A stretch of DNA of 64,000 nucleotides from Streptomyces sp. NBC_00582 (lineage in GTDB: Bacteria > Actinomycetota > Actinomycetes > Streptomycetales > Streptomycetaceae), in assembly GCF_036345155.1 (NCBI RefSeq), contig NZ_CP107772.1, positions 10,602,001-10,666,000 on the forward strand. The letters run 5' to 3'. Position numbers and translations under genes: made by a program. Of the stretch, positions 1 through 8,220 are shown piece after piece; position 1 is the first letter of the stretch; every line of letters starts with the position of its first letter. The notes under the pieces are model-generated. The model ran no database searches. It was not told the origin of the DNA and saw only the letters and a program-made list of their open reading frames with translations.

Positions 1-857
1 ACGGGGTTGCCGTCGAAACCGACGACACTGACGTCCTCCGGCACACGACGACCGCTTTCCCGCAGGCCGTGGATCAGTCCGATGGCCATCTCGTCACCCG
101 CGGCGAACACCGCGGTCACCGAGCGGTCCGAGGCCAGCCCGAGGCCCGCGGCATACCCGGAGGCCGCCGACCAGTCACCGTTCAGCACGGGCGGTTCATG
201 CGCGCCCCGGGCCGCCAGCGCCGCCCTCCATCCCTCGATGCGGTCCTTGGTGGCGTACCACCGGCGCGGACCGGCGAGCTGATGGACGGTCGCGTGTCCG
301 AGGTCCAGCAGGTGTTCGGTGGCCGCGCGGGCCAGCTCATGGGCACCCACGCCGACGGTCAGCGTCCGGGCGGCGGTGAAGGCGGGGGGCGCTCCGACGA
401 AGAGGACCGGCACATCGACGCCGAGCGGGACCTCACCCTCGACGACGGGTACGGAGACGACGATGCCGTCCACGCCCTGCTCCAGGAGTGACTCCACCGC
501 GCCGGCGATGCTGTGCGGGTCTCCGTCCGGGGTGTTGACCACACGCAGGGCGTAACCGGCGTCCCGTACGGCCTGTTCGATGCCCACCAGCAGGGAGGCG
601 GTTCCGTACCCGGCTGTCGCCAGAGCGACCACACCGATGGACCGGGTACGGCCGGATGCAAGTGCCCTGGCCGCGTGGTTCAGCCGGTAGCCGAGTTCCT
701 CGGCGGCCGCCAGGACCCGTCGGCGGGACTCGTCGGAGACGTACGGCTCGTTGTTGAGGACCCGGGAGACCGTCTTGCGTGAGACACCGGCCAGCCTGGC
801 CACGTCCTCACTGCGTGGCGCGGAGGAGGCGACACCGCGCTCCACTCCAGTTGTCAT
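1..857 (-). CDS. LacI-family transcriptional regulator (3' end outside window)
   Basis: DNA-binding repressor with an N-terminal helix-turn-helix and a periplasmic-binding-protein-like effector domain. The reading frame begins at ATG 857 behind an AGGAGA ribosome site and stays open to the window edge, so the C-terminus is missing. Residues about 18-65 carry the LacI signature (EDVARLAGVSRKTVSRVLN, then YVSDESRRRVLAAAEELGYR). The effector domain follows, with the usual FAAGDEMAIGLIHGLRE block near the cut end. The neighbouring aldehyde dehydrogenase lies upstream on the same strand, and a tandem palindrome lies about 50 bp upstream of the start. The sugar or other effector cannot be told from the sequence. 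Family assignment is secure. Confidence 0.9.
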   Translation of the reverse strand, partial: MTTGVERGVASSAPRSEDVARLAGVSRKTVSRVLNNEPYVSDESRRRVLAAAEELGYRLNHAARALASGRTRSIGVVALATAGYGTASLLVGIEQAVRDAGYALRVVNTPDGDPHSIAGAVESLLEQGVDGIVVSVPVVEGEVPLGVDVPVLFVGAPPAFTAARTLTVGVGAHELARAATEHLLDLGHATVHQLAGPRRWYATKDRIEGWRAALAARGAHEPPVLNGDWSAASGYAAGLGLASDRSVTAVFAAGDEMAIGLIHGLRESGRRVPEDVSVVGFDGNP

Positions 858-905
858 GAAGTCTCCTCATGGCCGAGCGTTCGCCATCGAACGAGGTCAA
901 ATGAA

Positions 906-932
906 TGACCGCGCGGTCTGACCGCGCGGTCA
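906..932. promoter_or_regulatory. Tandem CG-centred palindromes upstream of the LacI gene
   Basis: Two abutting copies of TGACCGCGCGGTC lie at 906-918 and 919-931; the second completes a perfect 14-bp palindrome ending at 932. A CG-centred dyad is the usual form of a LacI-family operator, and the position 50 bp upstream of the regulator start suggests autoregulation. That role is inferred. Confidence 0.5.
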
Positions 933-1021
933 TTGTGCACGCATACGCCGAGCGCACGTCAAGAGTTCACCCCACATCACTTGCCCCCCGACGCGAGTGA
1001 TCGGCCGCAGCTTGCATGACG

Positions 1022-2509
1022 CTAGAGCGTCACGACCGGCTCGCCGTCGAGGAAGATCGCGTGCGTGTTGTAGAACGCGTCGAGGCCCTCGGGGCCCAGT
1101 TCGCGCCCGTAGCCCGACTGCTTGACGCCGCCGAACGGCACCCCGAGATCGATGGTGATGCCGTTGTTGATCGAGACCGTACCGCTGTGGATCTTGCGGG
1201 CGACCTCGAGCGCGTGCTGCTCGTCGCTGCTGAAGACGGCGGCGTTGAGCCCGAACTCGGTGTCGTTGGCCAGCCGGATCGCCTCGTCCTCGTCCTCGTC
1301 GCGGTAGGTGAGCACCGCGGTCACCGGGCCGAAGATCTCCTCCTGTGCGACCCGGGAGCCGGGCCTCACGTCGGTGATGATGGTCGGTGAGACGTAGTAG
1401 CCCTTGTCGAACCCGGGCGCGCGGCCACCGCCGACGGCGAAGGCCGCGCCTTCCTGCCGGGCCGTCTCGAAGAAGCCGAGCACCTTCTCGTAGTGGGCCT
1501 TGTTGATCATGGGGCCGACCGTCGTGTCCGGGTCGGTCGGATCCCCGACCTTGACACCCGCGAACGACGCGGCCAGGGCTCCGACGATCTCGTCCTTGCG
1601 GCTCTCCGGAACGATCAGCCGGCTCGGGTTCGTGCACACCGCGCCGTTGTTGTTGCAGACGTTGATCGTGAGCGTGTAGACGATCCGGTCGAGATCCGCG
1701 TCCGGCAGGATCACCGCCGGGGACTTGCCGCCGAGTTCGAGCGTGACCTGCTTGAGCGTGGGCGCCGCGGCCGCGGCGATCGCGCGCCCGACGCCCGTCG
1801 ATCCGGTGAACGTCACCTTGTCCACGCCCGGGTGGCTGACGAGTTCCTGGCTCTGCCCGGGACCGGCGGTGAGGACGTTGATCACACCGGCCGGCAGGCC
1901 GACCGCGAGTGCGGCGTCCGCGACGTAGCCGGCGCTCAGCGGCGAGAAGTCGGACGGCTTCATGATGACCGTGCAGCCGGCCAGGAGCGCCGGCGGAAGC
2001 TTGAACGCGGCGAGACCGAGCGGCGCGTTCCACGGCACGATCGCGGCCACGACACCGACGGGCCGCTTCTCGATGCGCGCGGTGGCGCCCGTCAGGCCGG
2101 TGCGGACCTCGTGGAGTTCTCTCGAGTCGGCGAGGCTCGCGTAGTAGCGCAGCAGGCCGGCGAAGGCCAGCGGGTTGCCGCGGGCGGCACCGAGGACCAG
2201 CCCGGTCTCGGCCGTCACCACCTCGGTGATGGCGTCCGCGTGCCGCTCGATCTCGTCGGCGAGCGCGAGCATGTAGTCGGCCCGCTCCTTCACGGACAGC
2301 CGGGGCCAGGGCCCCTCGTCGAACGCGGCCCGCGCGGCCCGCACCGCGGCGTCCACGTCGGCACTCGACGCCAGCGCGACCCTGCCGAACTCCTCTTCCG
2401 TCGCCGGGTTGACCAGCGACTGCGAGCGGCCCTCCGAGCTCGGACGCCACTCGTTGCCGATGAACAGGTCCCGCTCGATCACGGGGGCTGACTGATCCTG
2501 AAGTGCCAT
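1022..2509 (-). CDS. NAD(P)-dependent aldehyde dehydrogenase
   Basis: Cytosolic oxidation of an aldehyde to a carboxylic acid with NAD(P)+. The 495-residue length is normal for the ALDH superfamily. Catalytic residues are visible: the general base E258 in LELGGKSP and the nucleophile C292 in GAVCTNPSR. The Rossmann motif FTGSTGVGRAI and the IVPWNAPLGL segment are also present. The frame stays open upstream, but ATG 2509 has an AGGAGT site at good spacing and begins the conserved protein. Upstream lies a decayed copy of the divergent promoter and regulator found intact at 4165-5219, suggesting that this gene once had its own MmyB-type regulator. The substrate cannot be assigned. Confidence 0.93.
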   Translation of the reverse strand: MALQDQSAPVIERDLFIGNEWRPSSEGRSQSLVNPATEEEFGRVALASSADVDAAVRAARAAFDEGPWPRLSVKERADYMLALADEIERHADAITEVVTAETGLVLGAARGNPLAFAGLLRYYASLADSRELHEVRTGLTGATARIEKRPVGVVAAIVPWNAPLGLAAFKLPPALLAGCTVIMKPSDFSPLSAGYVADAALAVGLPAGVINVLTAGPGQSQELVSHPGVDKVTFTGSTGVGRAIAAAAAPTLKQVTLELGGKSPAVILPDADLDRIVYTLTINVCNNNGAVCTNPSRLIVPESRKDEIVGALAASFAGVKVGDPTDPDTTVGPMINKAHYEKVLGFFETARQEGAAFAVGGGRAPGFDKGYYVSPTIITDVRPGSRVAQEEIFGPVTAVLTYRDEDEDEAIRLANDTEFGLNAAVFSSDEQHALEVARKIHSGTVSINNGITIDLGVPFGGVKQSGYGRELGPEGLDAFYNTHAIFLDGEPVVTL

Positions 2510-2528
2510 GGAGAACTCCTCTTCCGCT

Positions 2529-2664
2529 CCGCGCGTCCCGTGCGGAAGGCGCGGAGTCTGACGCTCGTCCACCGGTGAGCCGCGAGGAAGGTCCGCTCCT
2601 ACCTGGGTCCAGCAGGGCCAGGCATGGCTGCCGACGGCGGCGTACCGTCGACGGGGTGGAGACG
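2529..2664. repeat. Duplicated control region, copy A (partner 4182-4317)
   Basis: About 136 bp match 4182-4317 in the same orientation, roughly nine bases in ten by eye, with one single-base gap. The copy runs from the promoter side of the aldehyde dehydrogenase to the first codons of a regulator relic. It includes the blocks CCACCGGTGAGCCGCGAGGA and CCTGGGTCCAGCAGGGCCAG unchanged. Confidence 0.85.
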
Positions 2665-2826
2665 AGGAGGCCGCCCTGCTCGCCGTGGTCGGCCCGGACT
2701 GCCGCCAACGCCTGGAGCAGGGGCGTACCGCGCAGGTCTTTGACCAGGTGCTCGCTGCCGTCGCACAGGCGCTCGTCCTCTCGGAGAGGGAGACCGAGCC
2801 CCTTCGCGGCCTGGCCCGCTCACGTC
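2656..2826 (+). pseudogene. Relic of an MmyB-type XRE regulator
   Basis: Decayed copy of the regulator at 4308-5219. It starts with GTG-GAG-ACG, matching ATG-GAG-ACG of the intact gene. It then jumps to the part equivalent to REEVALLAGVSPDYYQ, so about 38 residues covering the first helices are deleted and the frame is shifted. After the shift, the frame read from 2685 gives QRLEQGRTAQVFDQVLAAVA and then LSERETEPLRGLARS, clearly related to the intact HTH domain. Similarity ends after the HTH, so the ligand-binding domain is absent. It is probably not translated into a functional protein. Confidence 0.8.
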
Positions 2827-2949
2827 AACGCGCTCACACCATGGCAGTCCGAACGGGTTGCCGGGCGCCCCACGGCCCTACCTGGAGGGGCTCGCCTCCT
2901 GGGAGCCGTGGCGGAGGAAGCGCGAGGCGATCACGGCCTGCTATAGGGC

Positions 2950-3206
2950 ACAGCCCTATTGGGGCTGCCCCATCGACTCGGTGGTCGATGAGCTCGCCGG
3001 GAGCCGCGAGAACGTCGTTGAGGGTCACGTCGGCGCGGACCGCGACCGCGGAAGGACTCAGCCTGGCGGCCGCGAGATCACCCGCAGACTTCCGGCGGAC
3101 GACAAGGCGGACGGTGGCACCCTCGGCGACGGAAGCTCGGCGGCTGCGAGCCCCAGGCCGGTGGAGCCCCCGTGCCGATCACCGTGCGCCCCTCGAATCG
3201 CCGCAT
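2950..3206 (-). pseudogene. Frameshifted relic of a short-chain dehydrogenase/reductase
   Basis: From ATG 3206 the minus strand reads MRRFEGRTVIGTG. After a frameshift it continues GSTGLGLAAAE, the SDR nucleotide-binding motif TGxxxGxG. After a second shift it reads EGATVRLVVRRKSAGDLAAA and then AVAVRADVTLND, the second strand and the Asp-containing segment of the SDR Rossmann fold. The remainder of the fold, including the YxxxK catalytic motif, is absent. Only about the first 80 codons survive in three frames. The stretch at 2827-2949 beside it has no recognisable content. Confidence 0.7.
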
Positions 3207-3222
3207 CGCGACCAGACTCCTG

Positions 3223-4164
3223 TCACGCGTGGTCGGGGACCAAGACGATCCGGCCGCGGAGCCCGCCCGCGGCAAGGGCGTGGTGGGCATCGGCGATCTG
3301 CTCCAGCGGACAGGTCTTCGCCACCCGCAGGCTGATCAGACCGGCGCCCGCGTAGGCCGCCAGCTTGGCCAGGCGCCCGGCGTCGGTGTGCCACGCCATA
3401 TTGATCATCCGCACTTCGCGGCGTGCCATGGGCGCGGAGTTGAGCAGCGACACGAACGCACCGCCGTGCCGTACGGCGTCCGCCGCCCCGGCGGCCAGGT
3501 TGGCCGCGTCGACCGCGCCGTCCACACCGCCCGGTACCAGTCGGCGCACCGTGGGCACCAGGTCGTCCTCGCGCGAGACGAAAAGCTGCGCACCGGCCCC
3601 CAGGACGAGCTTCTCGTCGGCCGGTCCGGCCTGGGCGATCACGTTCAGCCCCCGCAGCCGAGCGAGTTCGACCGTGAAGAGCCCCACCCCGCCGGCGGCG
3701 CCCGACACCAGCAGCCACTGCCCCGGTTCCAGAGCCAGCGCGTCCAGCGCCTGGTCGGCGGTGGTCGCGTTCAGCCCGGCCGTGGCCAGGTGCACCAGGT
3801 CGACTCCATCCGGCGCCGGGGCGAGTTCCCACTCCTCCAGTACGACGTACTCGGCCTGAGTGCCCAGCGGCCGGTCCAGCCGCTCCTGCGTGCCGAGCAC
3901 AGGGTCGCCGACGGCGAATCGGGTGACCCCCTCGCCGAGCGCGGCGACCGTGCCGGCCACATCCGTGCCGAGGCCGAACTGCGGGCGCGCCGCGGTGGCG
4001 CCGTACTGAACGTTGAGCCCCGTGCGCACCATGACATCGGCGAAGTTGACCGTGGCGGCGGCCACCTTGACCAGTACCTCTCCGGGCCCCGGCTCGGGCG
4101 TCGCCACCTCGACGACCTCGATCGCCCCGGGGCCGCCGAACTCCCTGACTACTGCTGCACGCAT
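3223..4164 (-). CDS. Zinc-independent quinone oxidoreductase-like MDR protein
   Basis: NADPH-dependent medium-chain dehydrogenase/reductase of the quinone oxidoreductase (QOR) type, 313 residues, cytosolic. It has the N-terminal GroES-like domain (EPGPGEVLVKVAAATVNFAD) and the cofactor motif SGAAGGVG at residues 154-161. The Cys/His/Glu set for catalytic zinc is missing, as is normal for QOR-type members. The start at ATG 4164 is chosen because it begins the conserved MRAAVV segment. It is divergent from the MmyB-type regulator at 4308 with a 143-bp shared control region, the usual arrangement for a regulator and the oxidoreductase it controls. The natural substrate, a quinone, enone or similar, is not visible. 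Confidence 0.88.
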   Translation of the reverse strand: MRAAVVREFGGPGAIEVVEVATPEPGPGEVLVKVAAATVNFADVMVRTGLNVQYGATAARPQFGLGTDVAGTVAALGEGVTRFAVGDPVLGTQERLDRPLGTQAEYVVLEEWELAPAPDGVDLVHLATAGLNATTADQALDALALEPGQWLLVSGAAGGVGLFTVELARLRGLNVIAQAGPADEKLVLGAGAQLFVSREDDLVPTVRRLVPGGVDGAVDAANLAAGAADAVRHGGAFVSLLNSAPMARREVRMINMAWHTDAGRLAKLAAYAGAGLISLRVAKTCPLEQIADAHHALAAGGLRGRIVLVPDHA

Positions 4165-4181
4165 CTGTCCTGTCTCCCTCT

Positions 4182-4317
4182 CCGCGCGTCCCGTGCGGAA
4201 GGCGCGGGTCCGACGTTCGTCCACCGGTGAGCCGCGAGGAAGGTCCGCTCCTACCTGGGTCCAGCAGGGCCAGGCAGGGGTGCCGGCGGCGGCGTACCGT
4301 CGATGAGATGGAGACGA
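4182..4317. repeat. Duplicated control region, copy B (intact module)
   Basis: Copy of 2529-2664. It spans the divergent promoter region between the quinone oxidoreductase and the MmyB-type regulator and reaches the first regulator codons. A CCTGG...CCAGG dyad at 4254-4274 is kept in both copies and is a candidate operator. Confidence 0.85.
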
Positions 4318-5219
4318 CCATCGGTGAATTCCTGCGCACCCGACGCGAGCGCATCACGCCCGAACAGGCGGGGCTGCCCCCCAGCCTCACGCGGCGGCGG
4401 GTACCGGGACTGCGACGCGAGGAGGTCGCCCTGCTCGCCGGTGTCAGCCCGGACTACTACCAACGCCTGGAGCAGGGGCGTACCCCGCAGGTCTCCGACC
4501 AGGTGCTCGACGCCGTCGCACAGGCACTCGCCCTCTCGGACGTGGAGGCCGAGCACCTTCGCAACCTGGCCCGTCCGCGTCGAGCCGACACCAAGGCGAG
4601 AACCACGCCGCGGGCATCGAGAGCGGTGCCCGACGAGCCGCTGGTCCGGCTGCTGGAAGCCATGGGGGACGCGCCGGCGTTGCTGCTCGGCGCCCGCCTC
4701 GACATCGTGGCGGCCAACGCCGCGGCCGAGGCCGTGTTCGACGTGAGCGGCATGCCGCAGCCCCGCAACGCGGCCCGAGAGATGTTCCTGCGCCCAGAGG
4801 CCCGAGCCCGGTACGCGAACTGGGAGGCGATCGCCGCGGAGACCGTCGCCCAGCTGCGCCTGCTCACCGGGCGCCGGCCCGACGACGCCGAGCTGGCCGC
4901 GCTGGTCGGTGAGCTGGCCATCCGCAGCGAGCCGTTCCGGCGGATGTGGGCGACCGGCGACGTACGGGAGAAGCGGCTGGGCGTCACCCGCATCGTGCAC
5001 CCGCTCGTCGGCACGCTCGAGTTCGACTACCACATGCTGACCGTGCCCGCCCGCCCCGATCGCTCACTGCTCACCTACCTGCCGCGGCCCGGCTCCCCGA
5101 CGGCTGAGGCCCTCGGGATGCTGCTGAGCTGGGTCGCCGACCGATCCGACCCGGCCGGCCGGGAAGTTCCCGCCGCGGCATCGCAGTCCGACGGGGACGC
5201 GAGGCCGGCAACCGCCTGA
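4308..5219 (+). CDS. MmyB-type XRE-family transcriptional regulator
   Basis: Transcription factor of 303 residues with an N-terminal XRE helix-turn-helix (about residues 1-80: VPGLRREEVALLAGVSPDYY, RLEQGR) and a C-terminal MmyB-like PAS-fold ligand domain (about 105-280: LGARLDIVAANAAAEAVF, EMFLRPEARARYANWE). In known MmyB-type proteins this domain binds a lipid-like ligand, and the genes often sit divergently beside oxidoreductases. ATG 4308 is chosen over an upstream in-frame start because it begins the conserved HTH. Upstream codons fall in the duplicated control region. It most likely regulates the oxidoreductase at 3223-4164 and itself. Confidence 0.92.
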   Translation: METTIGEFLRTRRERITPEQAGLPPSLTRRRVPGLRREEVALLAGVSPDYYQRLEQGRTPQVSDQVLDAVAQALALSDVEAEHLRNLARPRRADTKARTTPRASRAVPDEPLVRLLEAMGDAPALLLGARLDIVAANAAAEAVFDVSGMPQPRNAAREMFLRPEARARYANWEAIAAETVAQLRLLTGRRPDDAELAALVGELAIRSEPFRRMWATGDVREKRLGVTRIVHPLVGTLEFDYHMLTVPARPDRSLLTYLPRPGSPTAEALGMLLSWVADRSDPAGREVPAAASQSDGDARPATA

Positions 5220-5320
5220 GCGTTCTTTTGGGCCCGGTTCGAGGGTGTCCCGTCAGCCCAGAAACGCCTTCCCCGGGCGACGGCTGCATGGGAACCGGAC
5301 CACCGGCAGGCCGATTCAGG

Positions 5321-5737
5321 TCAACACCTTGTGCCGTCTGTCCACGCCGAGATCTCCGAGGCACCCCGCCGGACAGCCTCATCCCGGTCCCGGGCGAGTT
5401 TCACGCAGGCCGCTGCGACGTCCGGCCCACCGTCCGATCCCATGAGCCCGTCATGCACTCCGGTCTGCATCCAGTCAGCCTGGTTGCCGTCGGCCTCGAC
5501 AACCGCGAGAGCGATGAGCCTCACCGCGGCCACCGTCCCCACCCGGGCCAGCGCCTTTGCCGTCTGTCGCGTCACCGCTGTGTCCTCGACGTCCAGCAGC
5601 AGCCCCACCAGCACTTCCGCGGCCTCAGGAACATCGGCGAAGGAAGCAAGGTCACGCCCGGCGCGAACACGTTCCGTCCACGAAGGAGACGACGCCCCGG
5701 ACAGGGCCGCCTCCCACCCACTCGTCATCTCCGGCAC
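5321..5737 (-). CDS. HEAT-repeat-like hypothetical protein
   Basis: Small predicted cytosolic protein of 138 residues made of helical pairs. The segment FADVPEAAEVLVGLLLD, then TAVTRQTAKALARVG, then AVRLIALAVVEAD has the spacing of HEAT-type repeats, which usually bind proteins. The GTG start has only a weak ribosome site; ATG 5728 is an alternative. It is convergent with the regulator ending at 5219 and no operon partner is evident. Function unknown. Confidence 0.65.
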   Translation of the reverse strand: MPEMTSGWEAALSGASSPSWTERVRAGRDLASFADVPEAAEVLVGLLLDVEDTAVTRQTAKALARVGTVAAVRLIALAVVEADGNQADWMQTGVHDGLMGSDGGPDVAAACVKLARDRDEAVRRGASEISAWTDGTRC

Positions 5738-5982
5738 GACCAGACAGTCTCATGCCCCACGAAGAAGATCGAACCTCGGACCGAGGCCGCCCACCGGCTC
5801 GACGAAGAACACAGAGGCACCCCCGGCCGCCCGCGAGGCCATTCGCGCCTAGTCGCGGCGTACGCGAGTCCGACCTCCACCGGCGTGGACGCCGCCACGG
5901 GCTGCACGGGCTGCACGGCCGGCAGGGCGGCCCGGAGCGCGCCGGGACGCCGTACGGCCCGGCATCAGGGCGATGTAAGGCC

Positions 5983-6747
5983 CTACCGCCCTCGTGCCTG
6001 CTCCAGGTTCGACCGGTGGGGGCCGGAGAGCCAGTCCGCGTGCGGCCCAAGGCGCGCGTCGGCGGGTTCCTCTCCTCGCCGGAGCGCGTCGATGTAGGCG
6101 TGATCGGCGGCGAGGCGGGCGGCCACCTGGGGGCCCTCGGCCACCGCGCCGTGGCCGGGGATGACGACGTCGGCATGCCGGGCGGCCTCGTCCAGCCGGT
6201 CGAGTGCCGTCTCGTAGGCGTTCACCTGATCGTCCTGGCGAACGTCGAAGAGCGGGATCAGGACGTCGGAGAGCATGTCGCCGGCGAGCAGGACGCCATG
6301 GTCCCGGAGGAGGATCGCGGCGTGGCCGACAGCGTGCGCCCGATGCTCGACGATCTCGCCCGGCACGGGGCCGCCGTCCGCGGGCAGCGGGGTGACGAGC
6401 GCGATCAGCTCCAGCGGGATGCCCGACGCGCTCTGCGCCGCCATCGCCTGCGCCCGCTCCCGGGCTTCACCGGCTACCTGGGCGGCGGCGGGGGTCGCGT
6501 AGCGCGGCACGTCGCCGAACCGCGGATGCCAGAGCAAGTGGTCCCAGTGGGGATGGGTGGAGAACCCGGCGGCCACCGGGATGCCGAGCTGGTCCACGGC
6601 ATCGGCGAGCTGGTCCAGCTCGGAGCCGTCGATGCCGGGATCGATCAGGATCAGCCCGTCCTCCCCGCGCACCACGACGGAATTGCTCCAGACCCACTCG
6701 CTCTGCCGGACCCAGACGCCGTCGGCCACCTGATTCAGCTTGTCCAT
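5983..6747 (-). CDS. MBL-fold metallo-hydrolase
   Basis: Metallo-beta-lactamase-fold hydrolase of 254 residues, probably cytosolic and dinuclear. The metal motif THPHWDH (H65, H67, D69, H70) is intact, with later ligands in AHAVGHA, LAGDML and VIPGHG. The extra tryptophan-rich N-terminus (VWVRQSEWVWSNSVVV) is common in the broad hydrolase group that includes lactonase- and glyoxalase-II-like enzymes. ATG 6747 follows GGGAG at good spacing and is preferred to ATG 6759. It stands alone, so the substrate cannot be inferred. Confidence 0.9.
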   Translation of the reverse strand: MDKLNQVADGVWVRQSEWVWSNSVVVRGEDGLILIDPGIDGSELDQLADAVDQLGIPVAAGFSTHPHWDHLLWHPRFGDVPRYATPAAAQVAGEARERAQAMAAQSASGIPLELIALVTPLPADGGPVPGEIVEHRAHAVGHAAILLRDHGVLLAGDMLSDVLIPLFDVRQDDQVNAYETALDRLDEAARHADVVIPGHGAVAEGPQVAARLAADHAYIDALRRGEEPADARLGPHADWLSGPHRSNLEQARGR

Positions 6748-6968
6748 GTCCGCTCCCATCGGTTGTCTACGGTGCTGAGACCGCGATCCGCAGCCGGACT
6801 CATCGCTTCCGCGGCCGGACGCGACGTTGCGGTTGAGGTGAAAAGGCGAAGCTGCGGGTGGTGGTGTCTGGTGGGTGGGGCCGGGAACCCCGCGCACCGT
6901 TCACGACGCGCCGGTTCCGTAACCGGGCCCGCCGCGGGGCGCCCTCCGTGGGGACGGGAAGGCGCCCC

Positions 6969-7000
6969 GAGGTCCGGGTCCGCCCAAGGACCCGGACCTC
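6969..7000 (-). terminator. Hairpin terminator after the arabinose operon
   Basis: A perfect 13-bp inverted repeat, GAGGTCCGGGTCC and GGACCCGGACCTC, is separated by a 6-nt loop. It lies 95 bp beyond the stop of the glyoxalase-like gene and should end the transcript that carries araB-araA-araD. The rest of 6748-7094 holds no recognisable gene. Confidence 0.75.
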
Positions 7001-7094
7001 GCGGTGGGCGGTGGCTGCCTCACCGCCGCCCGATGGAGTCCGTCCTCGCCGAGCGGATCGGCGGGCCGCCCGCCCGAGACCGCCGGCGTACTCG

Positions 7095-7484
7095 TCATGG
7101 CCACACGGTGGCCCGTGCCCGGAACGTGTCGGGGTCGCTCTCCACCGGTAGGACGCACAGCACATGACCGCCCGGCACGCGCAGCACACGGCACTCCTGC
7201 CACCGCGAAACCTGCTCGGCGCCCAGGGCGACCAAGCGCGCGGTTTCCGATTCGACGTCGTCGGTCTCGATGTCGAGGTGGATACGAGGGGCGTCGTCGA
7301 CCGCCTGGACCGCGGTGATCAGCCCTGGCAGAGCCTGGTGGAGCGTGGTGAACTGCGGTGCCGGTGGGAACGGTCGGGCCGTCGCACCGAGAGCCGCCGC
7401 CCAGAACTCCGCCGCCCGGGCGGCCTCGGCATCGGGCGTGTCGATCAGTACCGCGTATACGCGGCTTCTGTGCACCACCGTCAC
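7095..7484 (-). CDS. Glyoxalase/bleomycin-resistance (VOC) family protein
   Basis: VOC-fold protein of 129 residues. The N-terminal half (RVYAVLIDTPDAEAARAAEF) is followed by RIHLDIETDDVESETARLVA, and the C-terminus ends with VLRVPGGHVLCVLPVE, a pattern seen in small dioxygenase-like VOC proteins of actinomycetes. GTG 7484 overlaps the araD stop in the sequence GTGA, so translation is probably coupled. It is the last gene of the araB-araA-araD transcript. A role in pentose metabolism is suggested only by position. Confidence 0.82.
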   Translation of the reverse strand: MTVVHRSRVYAVLIDTPDAEAARAAEFWAAALGATARPFPPAPQFTTLHQALPGLITAVQAVDDAPRIHLDIETDDVESETARLVALGAEQVSRWQECRVLRVPGGHVLCVLPVESDPDTFRARATVWP

Positions 7485-8206
7485 CGCATCACCGGGGCGG
7501 CCGGATTGCCGTAGTAGGCGTCGGGGCCGTGCTTGCGGGTGTAGTGGCGGTTCAGGAGGTGGGCGGGGGGCGGACTCGTCGGTGACAGGGACATGGTGTG
7601 CAGGGCGATGTCGGCGACGGCCTCGCAGATGATCGCGTGCTCCAGGGAGGCGCGGGCGGTGGCGCCCCAGGTGAAGGGGCCGTGGCCCGCGACGAGGGCG
7701 GCGGGGACCTCGAGGGCCCGCTGGTCGTCGCCGCCGAGGAGCTCCACGACGACGTGGCCGGTGTGGTACTCGTAGTCCTTCGCGCACTCCTCCACGGTGA
7801 GGTCGCGGGTGACCGGCACGGGGCCGTTGAACGTGTCGGCGTGGGTGGTGCCGAGGACGGGGATGTCCCGGCGGGCCTGGGCGAAGGCGACCGCGTGGGT
7901 GGAATGGGTGTGGGTCACGCCGCCGACGGACGGGAACGCCAGGTACAGGCAGCGGTGGGTCTCGGTGTCGGTGGAGGGGCGCAGATCGCCCTCGACCACC
8001 GCGCCGTCGGACAGGCGGACCGTCACCAGGTCGGCCAGGGTCAGGGCCTCGTAGGGGACCCCGGAGGGCTTGATGACGAACACCCCCGCCTCGCGGTCGA
8101 CGCCGCTGACGTTTCCCCAGGTCAGGGTCGCCAGGCCGACCTGGGGGATGGCGAGGTTCGCCTCCAGTACCTCTTCGCGCAGGCCCTGGCGGACAACTGT
8201 GGACAT
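7481..8206 (-). CDS. araD: L-ribulose-5-phosphate 4-epimerase
   Basis: Converts L-ribulose 5-phosphate to D-xylulose 5-phosphate, the last step of the bacterial L-arabinose pathway, feeding the pentose phosphate pathway. The 241-residue protein has the class II aldolase/epimerase fold: TWGNVSG, KPSGVPYE, and the zinc-binding THTHSTHA (H99, H101). ATG 8206 has a GGAG site six bases upstream. It follows araA after 14 bp, so the two are cotranscribed. Confidence 0.95.
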   Translation of the reverse strand: MSTVVRQGLREEVLEANLAIPQVGLATLTWGNVSGVDREAGVFVIKPSGVPYEALTLADLVTVRLSDGAVVEGDLRPSTDTETHRCLYLAFPSVGGVTHTHSTHAVAFAQARRDIPVLGTTHADTFNGPVPVTRDLTVEECAKDYEYHTGHVVVELLGGDDQRALEVPAALVAGHGPFTWGATARASLEHAIICEAVADIALHTMSLSPTSPPPAHLLNRHYTRKHGPDAYYGNPAAPVMR

Positions 8207-8220
8207 CGTGGTCTCCTTCG

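Noticed and set aside
1017..1032. TGACGCT-AG-AGCGTCA hairpin over the aldehyde dehydrogenase stop codon
   Set aside because: Stem of 7 bp with a 2-nt loop overlapping the coding end; too short to support a terminator call.
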